NCBI RefSeq assembly: GCF_001425005.1
Contig: NZ_LMDB01000004.1
Coordinates: forward strand, 184,721 to 248,720
From: Duganella sp. Root336D2
GTDB lineage: Bacteria; Pseudomonadota; Gammaproteobacteria; Burkholderiales; Burkholderiaceae_D
Length of the DNA: 64,000 nt
Reading direction: 5' to 3'
In this document: positions 15,754 to 24,293 of the stretch, piece by piece
How the letters are laid out: each line of letters opens with the position of its first letter
Numbering within the stretch: the first letter of the stretch is position 1
The notes under the pieces: model-generated
The model's database searches: none
Seen by the model: only the letters and a program-made list of their open reading frames with translations
Told to the model about the DNA's origin: nothing
Position numbers and translations under genes: made by a program

Positions 15754-16655
15754 TGGATATCAATTTCTTTGCCGAGGTCCTGATCGGCGGCTTGTTGTCC
15801 GGCGTGATGTATGCGCTGGTGGCGATTGGCTTCGTGCTGATCTACAAGGCGTCCGGCGTATTCAACTTTGCCCAGGGCGCAATGGTCTTCTTCGCGGCAC
15901 TGACCTGCGTAGGCTTCATGGACAAATTCGGGCTCTCGCTGTGGCTGGCGATACCGGCTACAGTCCTGGCGATGATCGTCCTCGGCCTGGCTATCGAGCG
16001 CGTCGTATTGCGGCCCCTGGTCAACCAGCCCGAAATCACGCTGTTCATGGCCACTATCGGCCTGGCCTTCTTCATCGAGGGCTTGGCGCAACTTATCTGG
16101 GGCTCGCAGGTGCACAAGCTGGATATCCCGATCGAGGACGTGCCGAGCGAGTACCTGATGGAGAAATTCAACATCATCGTTTCCAAGTTCGACCTGACGG
16201 CGGCGGCAATTTGCGGCGTGATGGTGGCCCTGCTGGCGGTGATGTTCGCCAAGACCAAAGTTGGCCGCGCCCTGCGTGCAGTTGCGGACGACCACCAGGC
16301 CGCGCAGGCAGTCGGCATTCCGCTGCAGCGCATCTGGGGCATCCTGTGGGCGGTGGCGGGCATGGTGGCACTGGTGGCCGGCCTGCTGTGGGGCGCACGC
16401 AATGGGGTGCAGTTCGCGCTGACCTTCATCGCACTGAAAGCGCTGCCGGTGCTGATCCTGGGCGGCTTCACCTCCGTTCCAGGCGCGATTGTCGGCGGCC
16501 TGATTATCGGTGCCTCGGAAAAGCTGGCGGAAGTGTATATCGGCCCGCATGTGGGCGGCGGTATCGAAGGCTGGTTCCCTTATGTGCTGGCCCTGCTGTT
16601 CCTGCTGGTGCGCCCGGAAGGGCTGTTCGGCGAAAAAATCATCCGGAGGATTTAA
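15753..16655 (+). CDS. livH: LivH-type ABC permease
   Basis: A 300-aa integral membrane permease with about eight hydrophobic helices. The opening LLSGVMYALVAIGFVLIYKASGVFNFAQG is diagnostic for LivH, as are GRALRAVADDHQAAQAVGIP (EAA-like loop) and GGFTSVPGAIVGGLIIG. It is coupled to livG by a one-base stop/start overlap and followed by livM after 3 bp. With LivM it forms the translocation pore. Confidence 0.95.
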   Translation: MDINFFAEVLIGGLLSGVMYALVAIGFVLIYKASGVFNFAQGAMVFFAALTCVGFMDKFGLSLWLAIPATVLAMIVLGLAIERVVLRPLVNQPEITLFMATIGLAFFIEGLAQLIWGSQVHKLDIPIEDVPSEYLMEKFNIIVSKFDLTAAAICGVMVALLAVMFAKTKVGRALRAVADDHQAAQAVGIPLQRIWGILWAVAGMVALVAGLLWGARNGVQFALTFIALKALPVLILGGFTSVPGAIVGGLIIGASEKLAEVYIGPHVGGGIEGWFPYVLALLFLLVRPEGLFGEKIIRRI

Positions 16656-16658
16656 GCG

Positions 16659-17717
16659 ATGTTCTACCGCGAAGCAGGACAATTCAAAACCAGCTACGAG
16701 GCAGACGGCCAGATCCTGCCAATCCGCCAGGACCGTATCGCGCTGTTCACCACCTTGGCCGTCGCGCTGCTGGTGCTGCCGCTGGTGTCGTCGCCTTATA
16801 TGTTGTCGGCCATCTTCATCCCCTTCCTGATTTTCGCGCTGGCGGCACTTGGCCTGAATATCCTCACCGGTTACGCGGGCCAGCTGTCGCTCGGCACCGC
16901 CGCCTTCATGGCGGTCGGTGCGTTCGGCGCATATAACTTCATGCTGCGCGTTCCCGGCATTCCGGTGCTGGTGGCATTCGTGCTGGGCGGCCTGTGCGCT
17001 GCAATGGTCGGCATTGCCTTCGGCCTGCCTTCGCTGCGCATCCGCGGCTTCTACCTTGCCGCGTCCACCCTGGCGACGCAGTTCTTCGTGGTGTGGTGCC
17101 TGACCAAGATCGGCTGGCTGACGAATTACAGCTCCTCCGGCGTGATCACAGCGCAGAAAATGGAAATCTTCGGCTACGCCTTCGATACGCCGGAACGCAA
17201 ATACCTGTTGGTGTTGATGGTGGTGGCGATCATGGCCCTGCTGGCCAAGAACATGATCCGCTCCAATGTGGGCCGCTCCTGGATGGCTGTGCGCGACATG
17301 GATGTGGCGGCGGAAGTGATCGGCATCCGCCTGATGCGCACCAAACTGCTGGCGTTCGCGGTGAGCTCCTTCTACTGCGGTGTGGCCGGCGCGTTGTACG
17401 CCTTCGCCTACCTCGGCACCGTGGAACCGGAAGCCTACAACCTGGACCTGTCCTTCCGCATCCTGTTCATGATCATTATCGGCGGCGTCGGTTCCGTGCT
17501 GGGCTCTTTCCTCGGTTCGGCCTTCATCGTGCTGCTGCCTGTATTCCTCAACATCGTTGCTCACGGCCTGGCGCTGCCGACCACCGTGGCATCGAACCTG
17601 GAGCTGATGGTGTTCGGCGCCCTGATCATTTTCTTCCTGATCGTGGAACCCCACGGCTTGGCGCGTTTGTGGCAAATCGGTAAAGAGAAACTCCGCCTGT
17701 GGCCTTTCCCGCACTGA
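16659..17717 (+). CDS. livM: LivM-type ABC permease
   Basis: A 352-aa permease with about nine or ten membrane segments. It shows the LivM pattern LNILTGYAGQLSLGTAAFMAVGAFGAY, LPSLRIRGFYLAASTLATQF, GRSWMAVRDMDVAAEVIGI and FRILFMIIIGGVGSVLGSFLGS. The N-terminus (MFYREAGQFKTSY) is a typical cytosolic lead. It forms the permease heterodimer with the preceding gene. Confidence 0.95.
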   Translation: MFYREAGQFKTSYEADGQILPIRQDRIALFTTLAVALLVLPLVSSPYMLSAIFIPFLIFALAALGLNILTGYAGQLSLGTAAFMAVGAFGAYNFMLRVPGIPVLVAFVLGGLCAAMVGIAFGLPSLRIRGFYLAASTLATQFFVVWCLTKIGWLTNYSSSGVITAQKMEIFGYAFDTPERKYLLVLMVVAIMALLAKNMIRSNVGRSWMAVRDMDVAAEVIGIRLMRTKLLAFAVSSFYCGVAGALYAFAYLGTVEPEAYNLDLSFRILFMIIIGGVGSVLGSFLGSAFIVLLPVFLNIVAHGLALPTTVASNLELMVFGALIIFFLIVEPHGLARLWQIGKEKLRLWPFPH

Positions 17718-17746
17718 GCGGCAACTATAAAACCTGGAGACATTAC

Positions 17747-19051
17747 ATGAAATCGTTCGTACTTGGCATTGCCGCAGCAAGCAGCATCGTCGCCGGCAGC
17801 GCATGGGCACAACCAGCGGAACAATTCGTCGCCCTGCCCTCCTATCGCGTCGGTCCCTATGCGGCGGGCGGCTCCGGCTTTTACGGCGGCATCATCGACT
17901 ACTTCAACCTGGTCAATGCCAACGGCGGCGTGAATGGCGTGAAAATCAGCTGGGAAGAATGCGAGACCGAATACAACCCTTCGCGCGGCGTCGAATGCTA
18001 TGAAAGGCTGAAAACCAAGAATGGCGGCGCAACCGTGGTCGAACCGCTGTCGACCGGCATTGCCTACGGCATCCTGGACCGCATCCCGCAGGACAAGATC
18101 CCGATGACAACCCTGGGCTACGGCCGCTCCGACGCAGCCAACGGCAAGGTCTTCCCGTATGTCTTCCCGCTGATCTCCAACTATTGGAGCCAAGCCGCAG
18201 CGATGGTGAAATACCTCGGAGAGAAGAGCGGCGGCATGGACAAGCTGAAAGGCAAGAAGATCGTGCACCTGTACCACGATTCCGCCTTCGGCAAGGAGCC
18301 CCTGCCCGTCTTGGAAGCGATGTCCGCGCAATACGGCTTTGAACTGGTCAAGATCCCGGTCGCGCCACCTGGCAGCGAGCAGCAGTCGCAATGGCTGCAG
18401 ATCCGGCAGGCAAAGCCCGATTACGTGATCCTGTGGGGCTGGGGCGTGATGAACTCCGTCGCCATCAAGACCGCGCAGCGCAATGGCTTCCCGCGCGAGA
18501 AGATGCTGGGCGTCTGGTGGGCCGGCTCTGAAGAAGACACCGTGCCTTCCGGCGATGCCGCAAAAGGCTACACCTCGATGACCTTCAACACCCCTGGCAA
18601 CTACCCGCTGCTGGATGAACTGCGCAAGAAGGTGTATGCCGGCGGCAAAGGCAACCTGGCCGACCAGGGCCGCATCGGTTCGGTCTATCACATGCGCGGC
18701 CTGACCGCTGGCGTGATGTACGTGGAAGCGATGCGCGCCGCGCAGGATAAATTCGGCAAGGGCAAGGCTGTCAATGGCGAGCAACTGCGCTGGGGCTTCG
18801 AAAACCTGAACATCGATGAAACACGCCAGAAAGCCCTAGGCGTCTACAACATGTTCCCTACTGTGAAGACCTCCTGCGAAGACCATGAGGGCTCTGGCGC
18901 CGTGAAAGTCCAGCAATGGGACGGCAAGGCCTGGAAGGCTGTCACGCCGAACTGGGTGGTGGGCGACAAAGTCCTGCTGCGCAAACTGGTGGATGAATCG
19001 TCCGGCAAGTACGCCGCTGAAAAGAAAATCACGCCTGCCTGCATGAAGTGA
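17747..19051 (+). CDS. Periplasmic ABC substrate-binding protein, Liv/HAAT family
   Basis: A 434-aa precursor with signal peptide MKSFVLGIAAASSIVAGSAWA (start ATG 17747; the frame is open 16 codons further upstream). The mature protein has the type I periplasmic-binding fold (Peripla_BP_6): YRVGPYAAGGSGFYGGIIDYFNLVNANGGVNG, GRSDAANG and KIVHLYHDSAFGKEPLPVLE. The group recalls binding proteins for aromatic or other organic acids more than LivJ for leucine, which fits the flanking CoA ligases. The ligand is not determinable from sequence. Confidence 0.92.
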   Translation: MKSFVLGIAAASSIVAGSAWAQPAEQFVALPSYRVGPYAAGGSGFYGGIIDYFNLVNANGGVNGVKISWEECETEYNPSRGVECYERLKTKNGGATVVEPLSTGIAYGILDRIPQDKIPMTTLGYGRSDAANGKVFPYVFPLISNYWSQAAAMVKYLGEKSGGMDKLKGKKIVHLYHDSAFGKEPLPVLEAMSAQYGFELVKIPVAPPGSEQQSQWLQIRQAKPDYVILWGWGVMNSVAIKTAQRNGFPREKMLGVWWAGSEEDTVPSGDAAKGYTSMTFNTPGNYPLLDELRKKVYAGGKGNLADQGRIGSVYHMRGLTAGVMYVEAMRAAQDKFGKGKAVNGEQLRWGFENLNIDETRQKALGVYNMFPTVKTSCEDHEGSGAVKVQQWDGKAWKAVTPNWVVGDKVLLRKLVDESSGKYAAEKKITPACMK

Positions 19052-19058
19052 GCCGCTT

Positions 19059-19859
19059 ATGAGCTACCTGTCGGTAAATAACATCGAGGTCATTTACGAC
19101 CACGTTATCCTGGTGCTGAAAGGCGTGTCGCTGCAGGTCCCCCAGGGCAAGATCGTTGCCCTGCTGGGCGCCAACGGCGCCGGCAAGTCCACCACGCTGA
19201 AGACCATCTCGACCTTGCTGCGCGGCGAGCGCGGCGACGTCACCAAGGGCGAGGTGCAATTCAAGGGGGAGCGCATCGACCAGCTGACGCCCAATGAACT
19301 GGTCAAGCGCGGGCTGTCGCAGGTGATGGAAGGCCGTCATTGCTTCGGCCACCTGACCATCGAGGAGAATTTGCTGACAGGGGCTTATACGCGCAGCGCA
19401 TCGCGTGGCGAGATGAAGGAATCGCTGGAAAAGGTCTACCACTACTTCCCACGCCTGCGCGAACGCCGCAACAGCCAGGCCGGGTACACCTCGGGTGGCG
19501 AGCAGCAGATGTGCGCCATCGGCCGCGCGCTGATGGCCAAGCCTTCCATGATCCTGCTGGATGAACCTTCGATGGGCATCGCGCCACAGATCGTGGAAGA
19601 GATCTTTGGCATCGTCAAAGACCTGAATGCAAAAGAGAACGTGTCTTTCCTGCTGGCGGAGCAGAACACCAACGTGGCGCTGCGCTACGCGGATTTTGGC
19701 TACATCCTGGAGAACGGCCGGGTGGTGATGGAAGGCGAGGCCAGCGAGCTGGCCAACAACGAAGACGTGAAGGAGTTCTATCTCGGCATGTCCGGTGCCG
19801 GTCGCAAGAGCTTCCGCGACATGAAATTTTATCGCCGGCGCAAGCGCTGGTTAGCTTGA
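19059..19859 (+). CDS. livF: LivF-type ABC transporter ATPase
   Basis: A 266-aa ATPase: Walker A GANGAGKST at about 37-45, SGGEQQMCAIGRALM signature at about 145-160, Walker B MILLDEPSMGIAP and LAEQN(T)N after it (H-loop region). The C-terminal tail is longer than usual, with RKSFRDMKFYRRRKRWLA. It is the second ATPase of the importer. It starts 7 bp after the binding-protein stop, and the next gene begins at or just past its stop. Confidence 0.94.
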   Translation: MSYLSVNNIEVIYDHVILVLKGVSLQVPQGKIVALLGANGAGKSTTLKTISTLLRGERGDVTKGEVQFKGERIDQLTPNELVKRGLSQVMEGRHCFGHLTIEENLLTGAYTRSASRGEMKESLEKVYHYFPRLRERRNSQAGYTSGGEQQMCAIGRALMAKPSMILLDEPSMGIAPQIVEEIFGIVKDLNAKENVSFLLAEQNTNVALRYADFGYILENGRVVMEGEASELANNEDVKEFYLGMSGAGRKSFRDMKFYRRRKRWLA

Positions 19860-19864
19860 TCAAT

Positions 19865-20218
19865 ATGAATCTGACTAAAGCCAAAGAGTTCTGCCGCACC
19901 CTGCCCGGCACCACCGAAGACATCAAATGGGAGTGCAACCTCGTGTTTTCGGTCGGCGAGAAAATGTTCGCCGCCATGGATGCCAAAGACAAGGCAAAGG
20001 CCATCAGCTTCAAAGTGGACGACGACCGCTTCCTGGAATTGACAGACCGCGAAGGCATCATCCCCGCGCCTTACCTGGCGCGCGCCAGGTGGGTGATGGT
20101 GGAAGACTTGTCGAAACTGCCGGATGCGGAAGCGAAAGCGCTGCTCAAGCGCTCACACGAGCTGGTGTTCGCAAAATTGACCAGGAAACTGCAACGCGAG
20201 ATTGAAGGAGCGGCATGA
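19865..20218 (+). CDS. MmcQ/YjbR family protein
   Basis: A 117-aa protein of the MmcQ/YjbR (CyaY-like fold) family. Characteristic pieces are CRTLPGTTEDIKWECNLVFSVGEKMFAAM and FKVDDDRFLELTDREGIIPAPYLARARWVMV. The family is often described as DNA-binding, but function is not established. ATG at 19865 is chosen; a TTG at 19856 overlapping the livF stop is possible. Its presence inside the ligase/transport operon, with a 4-bp overlap to the next gene, implies co-expression. Confidence 0.85.
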   Translation: MNLTKAKEFCRTLPGTTEDIKWECNLVFSVGEKMFAAMDAKDKAKAISFKVDDDRFLELTDREGIIPAPYLARARWVMVEDLSKLPDAEAKALLKRSHELVFAKLTRKLQREIEGAA

Positions 20219-21474
20219 TGGCCGAAACCCTGGACAGCCTCGAGACGCGCCCGCACGCCGAGCGTGAACGCGATCTGATGGAGCGCCTGCCGCTGTTGAT
20301 AGCGCAAGCGCAAGCGGCACCTGGCTGGGCGCGCATCCTGTCCGGCATCGATGCCCCACGCATCGACAGCCGCGACGCGCTGGCGCAACTTCCGGTCACA
20401 CGCAAGTCCGACTTGAAGTCTTTGCAGGCGCAGCAGCGTCCCTTCGGGGGCCTGAACAGCACCCCGTCCGGCAAGCTGGGTCGCATTTTCATGTCCCCCG
20501 GGCCGATTTTCGACCCGGAAGGCCGCTCGATCGACTGGTGGCGCTTCTCGCGCCCGATGTTCGCCACCGGCGTGCGACCCGGCTGCCTGGTGCAGAACTG
20601 CTTCTCTTACCACTTCACGCCGGCAGCCTTCATGGTGGAAGGCGGTGCGGCACGCATCGGCTGCACGGTGATCCCGGCCGGCGCCGGCCAGACCGAATTG
20701 CAGGTGCAGGCAATGGCGGAACTGCGGCCGGATACCTATATCGGCACGCCCTCCTTCCTGAAAATCATCATCGAGAAGGCCGCCGAGATGGGCGCCGACA
20801 TCAGCAGCGTGAAGCGCGCCATGATGGGCGCCGAGGCGCTGCCTGAATCGCTGCGCCAGTGGTTCGCGGCTCATGGCGTGCCGGAAGTGATTTCAACCTA
20901 CGCCTCCGCCGACATCGGCAGCATCGCTTACGAGACACGCAGCAACGGCAAGCTCAATCCCGGCATGGTACTCGACGAAGATGTGCTGCTGGAGATCGTG
21001 CGTCCCGGCTCCGGCGAACCTGTAGCGCCAGGCGAAGTGGGCGAGGTGGTCATCACCCTTTTCAACCCCGACTATCCGCTGGTGCGCTTTGCCACCGGCG
21101 ACTTGTCCGCAGTGCTGACCGACGCCGCACCGTCGGCATGCGGCCGCACCAATACCCGCATCAAGGGCTGGCTGGGACGCGCCGACCAGACCACCAAGGT
21201 GCGCGCCATGTTCGTCCACCCATCGCAGGTGCACGAAATCGCGCGCCGCCATCCCGGCATGGGCAAGGCGCGCCTGGTCGTTTCCGGCAAAATCGCCGAT
21301 GAAATCATGACGCTGCATTGCGAAACCGACGATCCCGCGCTGGCGGCGCAAGCCACCGAAATCGTTGCCACCATCCGCGACATCACCAAGCTGCGCGGCG
21401 AAGTATGCTTCGCGCCGCGCGGCAGTTTGCCAAATGACGGCAAGATCATCGACGATGTGCGCGATTACAGTTGA
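20215..21474 (+). CDS. Phenylacetate-CoA ligase-like (PaaK-type) adenylate-forming enzyme
   Basis: A 419-aa ANL enzyme of the PaaK branch: LPVTRKSDLKSLQ near the N-terminus, a degenerate P-loop region (IFMSPGPIFDPEGRS), IGTPSFLKIIIEKA, MMGAEALPESLR, YASADIGSIAYET and FATGDLSAVL. A C-terminal domain with KGWLGRADQTTKVRAMFVHPSQV follows. Length fits PaaK (about 430 aa). It is the last gene of the transport operon; ATGs at 20215 and 20218 are both possible. It probably activates the same or a related acid as the first ligase. Confidence 0.88.
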   Translation: MMAETLDSLETRPHAERERDLMERLPLLIAQAQAAPGWARILSGIDAPRIDSRDALAQLPVTRKSDLKSLQAQQRPFGGLNSTPSGKLGRIFMSPGPIFDPEGRSIDWWRFSRPMFATGVRPGCLVQNCFSYHFTPAAFMVEGGAARIGCTVIPAGAGQTELQVQAMAELRPDTYIGTPSFLKIIIEKAAEMGADISSVKRAMMGAEALPESLRQWFAAHGVPEVISTYASADIGSIAYETRSNGKLNPGMVLDEDVLLEIVRPGSGEPVAPGEVGEVVITLFNPDYPLVRFATGDLSAVLTDAAPSACGRTNTRIKGWLGRADQTTKVRAMFVHPSQVHEIARRHPGMGKARLVVSGKIADEIMTLHCETDDPALAAQATEIVATIRDITKLRGEVCFAPRGSLPNDGKIIDDVRDYS

Positions 21475-21569
21475 GATACCGAAGCGTGTGGCGTAAATCC
21501 AACTGTTCCTAGGGCGGGCGGCGGAATGGCGGGATAATTGAGCCATTCTTGACCTGCCTCAGAAACATC

Positions 21570-22151
21570 ATGCAAGATTTTCACCACAACCGCGCACGCG
21601 CCCTGCTGCAGAACGCAGAAGAGCTTTTCGACAAGGAAACGGTACAGGTGGCGGTCAGCCGCATGGCCGACACCCTGAACGACCGCTTCGGCGATCCTTC
21701 CAAACAGGAATTCCCGCTGGTGCTGGGGGTAATGGGTGGCGCCGTGGTCTTCACCGGCAACATCCTGCCGCAACTGACCTTCCCGCTCGAATTCGACTAC
21801 ATCCACGTCAGCCGCTACGGCGACGAAGACCAGGGCGGCAAGGTAGTGTGGAAGGTCGTTCCGCGCCCGACCGTCTCCGGCCGCACCGTGATCGTACTGG
21901 ATGACATCCTCGACGAGGGCGAGACTTTGGCGCATGTCAAAGAGCGCCTGCTCGAAATGGGCGCCAAGGAAGTCATCATCGTCGTCTTCTGCGACAAGGA
22001 TATCGGCAAGACCAAGCCGGTGAAGGCCGACCTGGTCGGCATCACGATTCCCAACCGCTTTGTGGTCGGCTTTGGCATGGATGCTTACGGCTACTGGCGC
22101 AACCTGCCGGGCCTGTGGGCGATCAATCCGGCGGACCTGAGCAAAGGCTGA
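21570..22151 (+). CDS. hpt: Hypoxanthine-guanine phosphoribosyltransferase
   Basis: A 193-aa type I phosphoribosyltransferase that salvages hypoxanthine or guanine with PRPP. The PRPP loop VIVLDDILDEGETL, the LGVMGGAVVFTGNI loop and the VGFGMDAYGYWRNLPGLWAI base-binding end are diagnostic. The frame opens at 21549, but MQDFHHNRARALL at 21570 fits homologues. It is monocistronic and convergent with the histidine kinase of the sugar locus, 2 bp apart. Confidence 0.92.
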   Translation: MQDFHHNRARALLQNAEELFDKETVQVAVSRMADTLNDRFGDPSKQEFPLVLGVMGGAVVFTGNILPQLTFPLEFDYIHVSRYGDEDQGGKVVWKVVPRPTVSGRTVIVLDDILDEGETLAHVKERLLEMGAKEVIIVVFCDKDIGKTKPVKADLVGITIPNRFVVGFGMDAYGYWRNLPGLWAINPADLSKG

Positions 22152-22153
22152 GC

Positions 22154-23587
22154 TCAGGCCGGCAGCCGGATCACAGCATTCAGGCCGCCGTCGGGGTGAT
22201 TGGCCAGCACCAGCTGGCCGCCATGGCCATCCACGATTCCCTTGGCGATGCCCAGGCCAAGCCCCATGCCCGTGTCGTTGCGCTCACGGCCATGGGACAA
22301 GCGCACATAAGGCTCCAGCAGGCTTGGTATCGCTTCTTCCGGAACGCCGGGGCCGTGGTCGCGTACCGCGATTTCCGTCCATCCCTCCATTGAATGCACG
22401 CTGATTTGCGCGCGCTCGCCGTAAAACAAGGCGTTGTCCAGCAAGTTGCCGATGGCACGCTTGAGCGCCAGGGGCTTGCCATGCACGGCAATGCCGCTTT
22501 CTTCGTACGCCACGTTGTGACCCGCCAGTTGTGCGCTGCGGACCAGGCGACGAATTAGCGGGTCCAGTTTCACTTCGGTGGGGTTTTCGTGGATATCGCT
22601 GTCTTTCACGCATTGCAGCGCGCCCTTGACCATCATGTCCAGTTCATCCAGGTCTTCCTCGAACTCGCCGCGCAGGGCATCGTCGTCAAGCAGTTCGGCG
22701 CGCAGTTTAAGGCGGGTGATCGGCGTGCGCAGGTCATGCGAAATGGAAATGAACAGGCGTTCGCGGTCCTTGATGTATTTGGCGATACGCTCGCGCATGG
22801 CGCCGAAAACGCGCGCCGTGTTGACGAACTCACGGCTGCCCGATTCGGGCAAGGCTGGCGCATGTTCGTCCTTGCCAAATGCCTCGGCGGCATCCGATAG
22901 CGCCGCCAGCGGGCGCGTGATCGAGCGCACGACCAGGAAGGAGAGCAGCAGCAGCACGGCCAGCGATACGCCCTGCACCACCAGTTTGTCCGGCGACAGG
23001 GGGTCGTTGCTGTTCAGGAAATAGGGATTTGGCATCAACGTCGCGAGGTAGAGCCAATTGCCCGGCTCAAGTTCGGTCTGGATCACCAGGATCGGCGCCG
23101 GATCGGGCTTGAGCAGCAGGATATGGCGCACCCACGCTTCCGGCAGCTCGCCAACGCGTACTCCGTCCGGCGACACTGCCAGTTGCTCGGGCCAGGCGAA
23201 GTCCAGCCGCAGGCGATTATCCCCTGCCAGGTCCTTGCGCAGCGTGGTCTCCAGCGTTCCGAGCGCAGTCTGCGTCAGCGCGGTCTGCGCAATTTTCTGC
23301 ACCTCGACCTCATCACGATTCAGCGCAACGTAGAAGCGCGTGCCGCCCATTTCGCGGAACTGCTGGATCAACAGGCTGCGGTAGCTTGGCGGCAGGCTGC
23401 GGAAGAAACGGATCGAGGCGGCGGCGCCCTGGCCCAGGTATTGCGCGGCCGATTTGACGTCCGCCTGGGTCTTGTCGCGCAGCTGCAAGGTCCACAGCGC
23501 ACTCACGGCCACCTGCGTCAGGAGCAGCCCCGCCACCATCACCAGCGACAGGCGTGCCAGCAGCGATTGCGGCCAAAGCCTAAGCAT
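22154..23587 (-). CDS. Sensor histidine kinase of the sugar locus (GtrS/EnvZ-like)
   Basis: A 477-aa membrane kinase. TM1 is at about residues 8-30, a periplasmic sensor of about 170 aa follows, TM2 is at about 205-228 (LVVQGVSLAVLLLLSFLVV), then HAMP (SITRPLAALSDAAEAF), a HisKA H-box (FISISHDLRTPITRLKLRAELL, His about 284) and HATPase N, G1 and G2 boxes (NLLDNAL, DHGPGVP, GMGLGLGI). It is last in the six-gene operon and overlaps the regulator by 8 bp. The nearest functional analogue in gene order is GtrS/GltR of pseudomonads, which controls glucose uptake; this is inference. Confidence 0.9.
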   Translation of the reverse strand: MLRLWPQSLLARLSLVMVAGLLLTQVAVSALWTLQLRDKTQADVKSAAQYLGQGAAASIRFFRSLPPSYRSLLIQQFREMGGTRFYVALNRDEVEVQKIAQTALTQTALGTLETTLRKDLAGDNRLRLDFAWPEQLAVSPDGVRVGELPEAWVRHILLLKPDPAPILVIQTELEPGNWLYLATLMPNPYFLNSNDPLSPDKLVVQGVSLAVLLLLSFLVVRSITRPLAALSDAAEAFGKDEHAPALPESGSREFVNTARVFGAMRERIAKYIKDRERLFISISHDLRTPITRLKLRAELLDDDALRGEFEEDLDELDMMVKGALQCVKDSDIHENPTEVKLDPLIRRLVRSAQLAGHNVAYEESGIAVHGKPLALKRAIGNLLDNALFYGERAQISVHSMEGWTEIAVRDHGPGVPEEAIPSLLEPYVRLSHGRERNDTGMGLGLGIAKGIVDGHGGQLVLANHPDGGLNAVIRLPA

Positions 23588-24293
23588 GCGTGACCGCCAC
23601 TGTGGCGGAAAACACGTAGCCAGCGCCGCGGACAGTCTTGATCAGCATCGGTTGCTTGCCATCGTCGTTAAGGCGCAGCCGCAGGCGGCTGATCTGCACG
23701 TCCAGTGAGCGATCTAACGGCCCCGAATCGCGGCCGCGCGTCTCCTCGCACAGCACGCTGCGGTCCAGCACCGTGCCGGGATGTTCGACAAAGTATTTAA
23801 GGAGCTGGAAATCGAGCCCGGTCAACGCCAGCGGCACGCCATCGCCATCGACCACCGTGCGTTCCGCCAGGTCCAGCGTGAAGCCGTTGAAGTGGTAAGC
23901 GCGCACTGTCGGCGCCGGGTCGGCCCCGGCGCGGCGCAGGATCGCCTTGATGCGCGCCAGCAGTTCGCGCGGGCTATACGGCTTGGCGATGTAATCGTCA
24001 GCGCCCAGCTCCAGCCCCACCACGCGGTCGGTTTCGTCGGAGCTGGCGGTCAGCATGATGATCGGCAGGTTGGAGCGCTGGCGCACGATGCGGCACAACG
24101 CGAAGCCGTCGGTATCCGGCAGCATCACATCGAGGATCACCAGCGACAGCTGGTCCGCATGCGCGTGCAGCTCTGCCAGGAAACTCTCGCCGTTGTGGGC
24201 GAGGATCACCTCGTACTGGTTCTTCTCCAGGTACGTCTTGAGCAGCAGCCGGGTTTTTTGGTCGTCATCGACGATCAGTATCTTGCGTGGCAT
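23580..24293 (-). CDS. OmpR-family response regulator of the sugar locus (GltR-like)
   Basis: A 237-aa response regulator. The receiver domain has acidic residues D9-D11 and phospho-acceptor D55 (LVILDVMLPD), with K in YIAKPYSPRELL. The C-terminal winged helix (LLKYFVEHPGTVLDRSVLCEETRGRDSGPLDRSLDVQISRLRLRL) is OmpR/PhoB type. It overlaps the upstream binding-protein gene by 29 bp and the kinase by 8 bp. It probably controls the operon from operator boxes at 31116-31193. Confidence 0.92.
   Translation of the reverse strand: MPRKILIVDDDQKTRLLLKTYLEKNQYEVILAHNGESFLAELHAHADQLSLVILDVMLPDTDGFALCRIVRQRSNLPIIMLTASSDETDRVVGLELGADDYIAKPYSPRELLARIKAILRRAGADPAPTVRAYHFNGFTLDLAERTVVDGDGVPLALTGLDFQLLKYFVEHPGTVLDRSVLCEETRGRDSGPLDRSLDVQISRLRLRLNDDGKQPMLIKTVRGAGYVFSATVAVTHA

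Noticed and set aside
15732..17810. A 692-aa open frame on the minus strand across livH and livM
   Set aside because: It is antisense to two clear permease genes, and its product is a low-complexity His/Gln/Arg mix.
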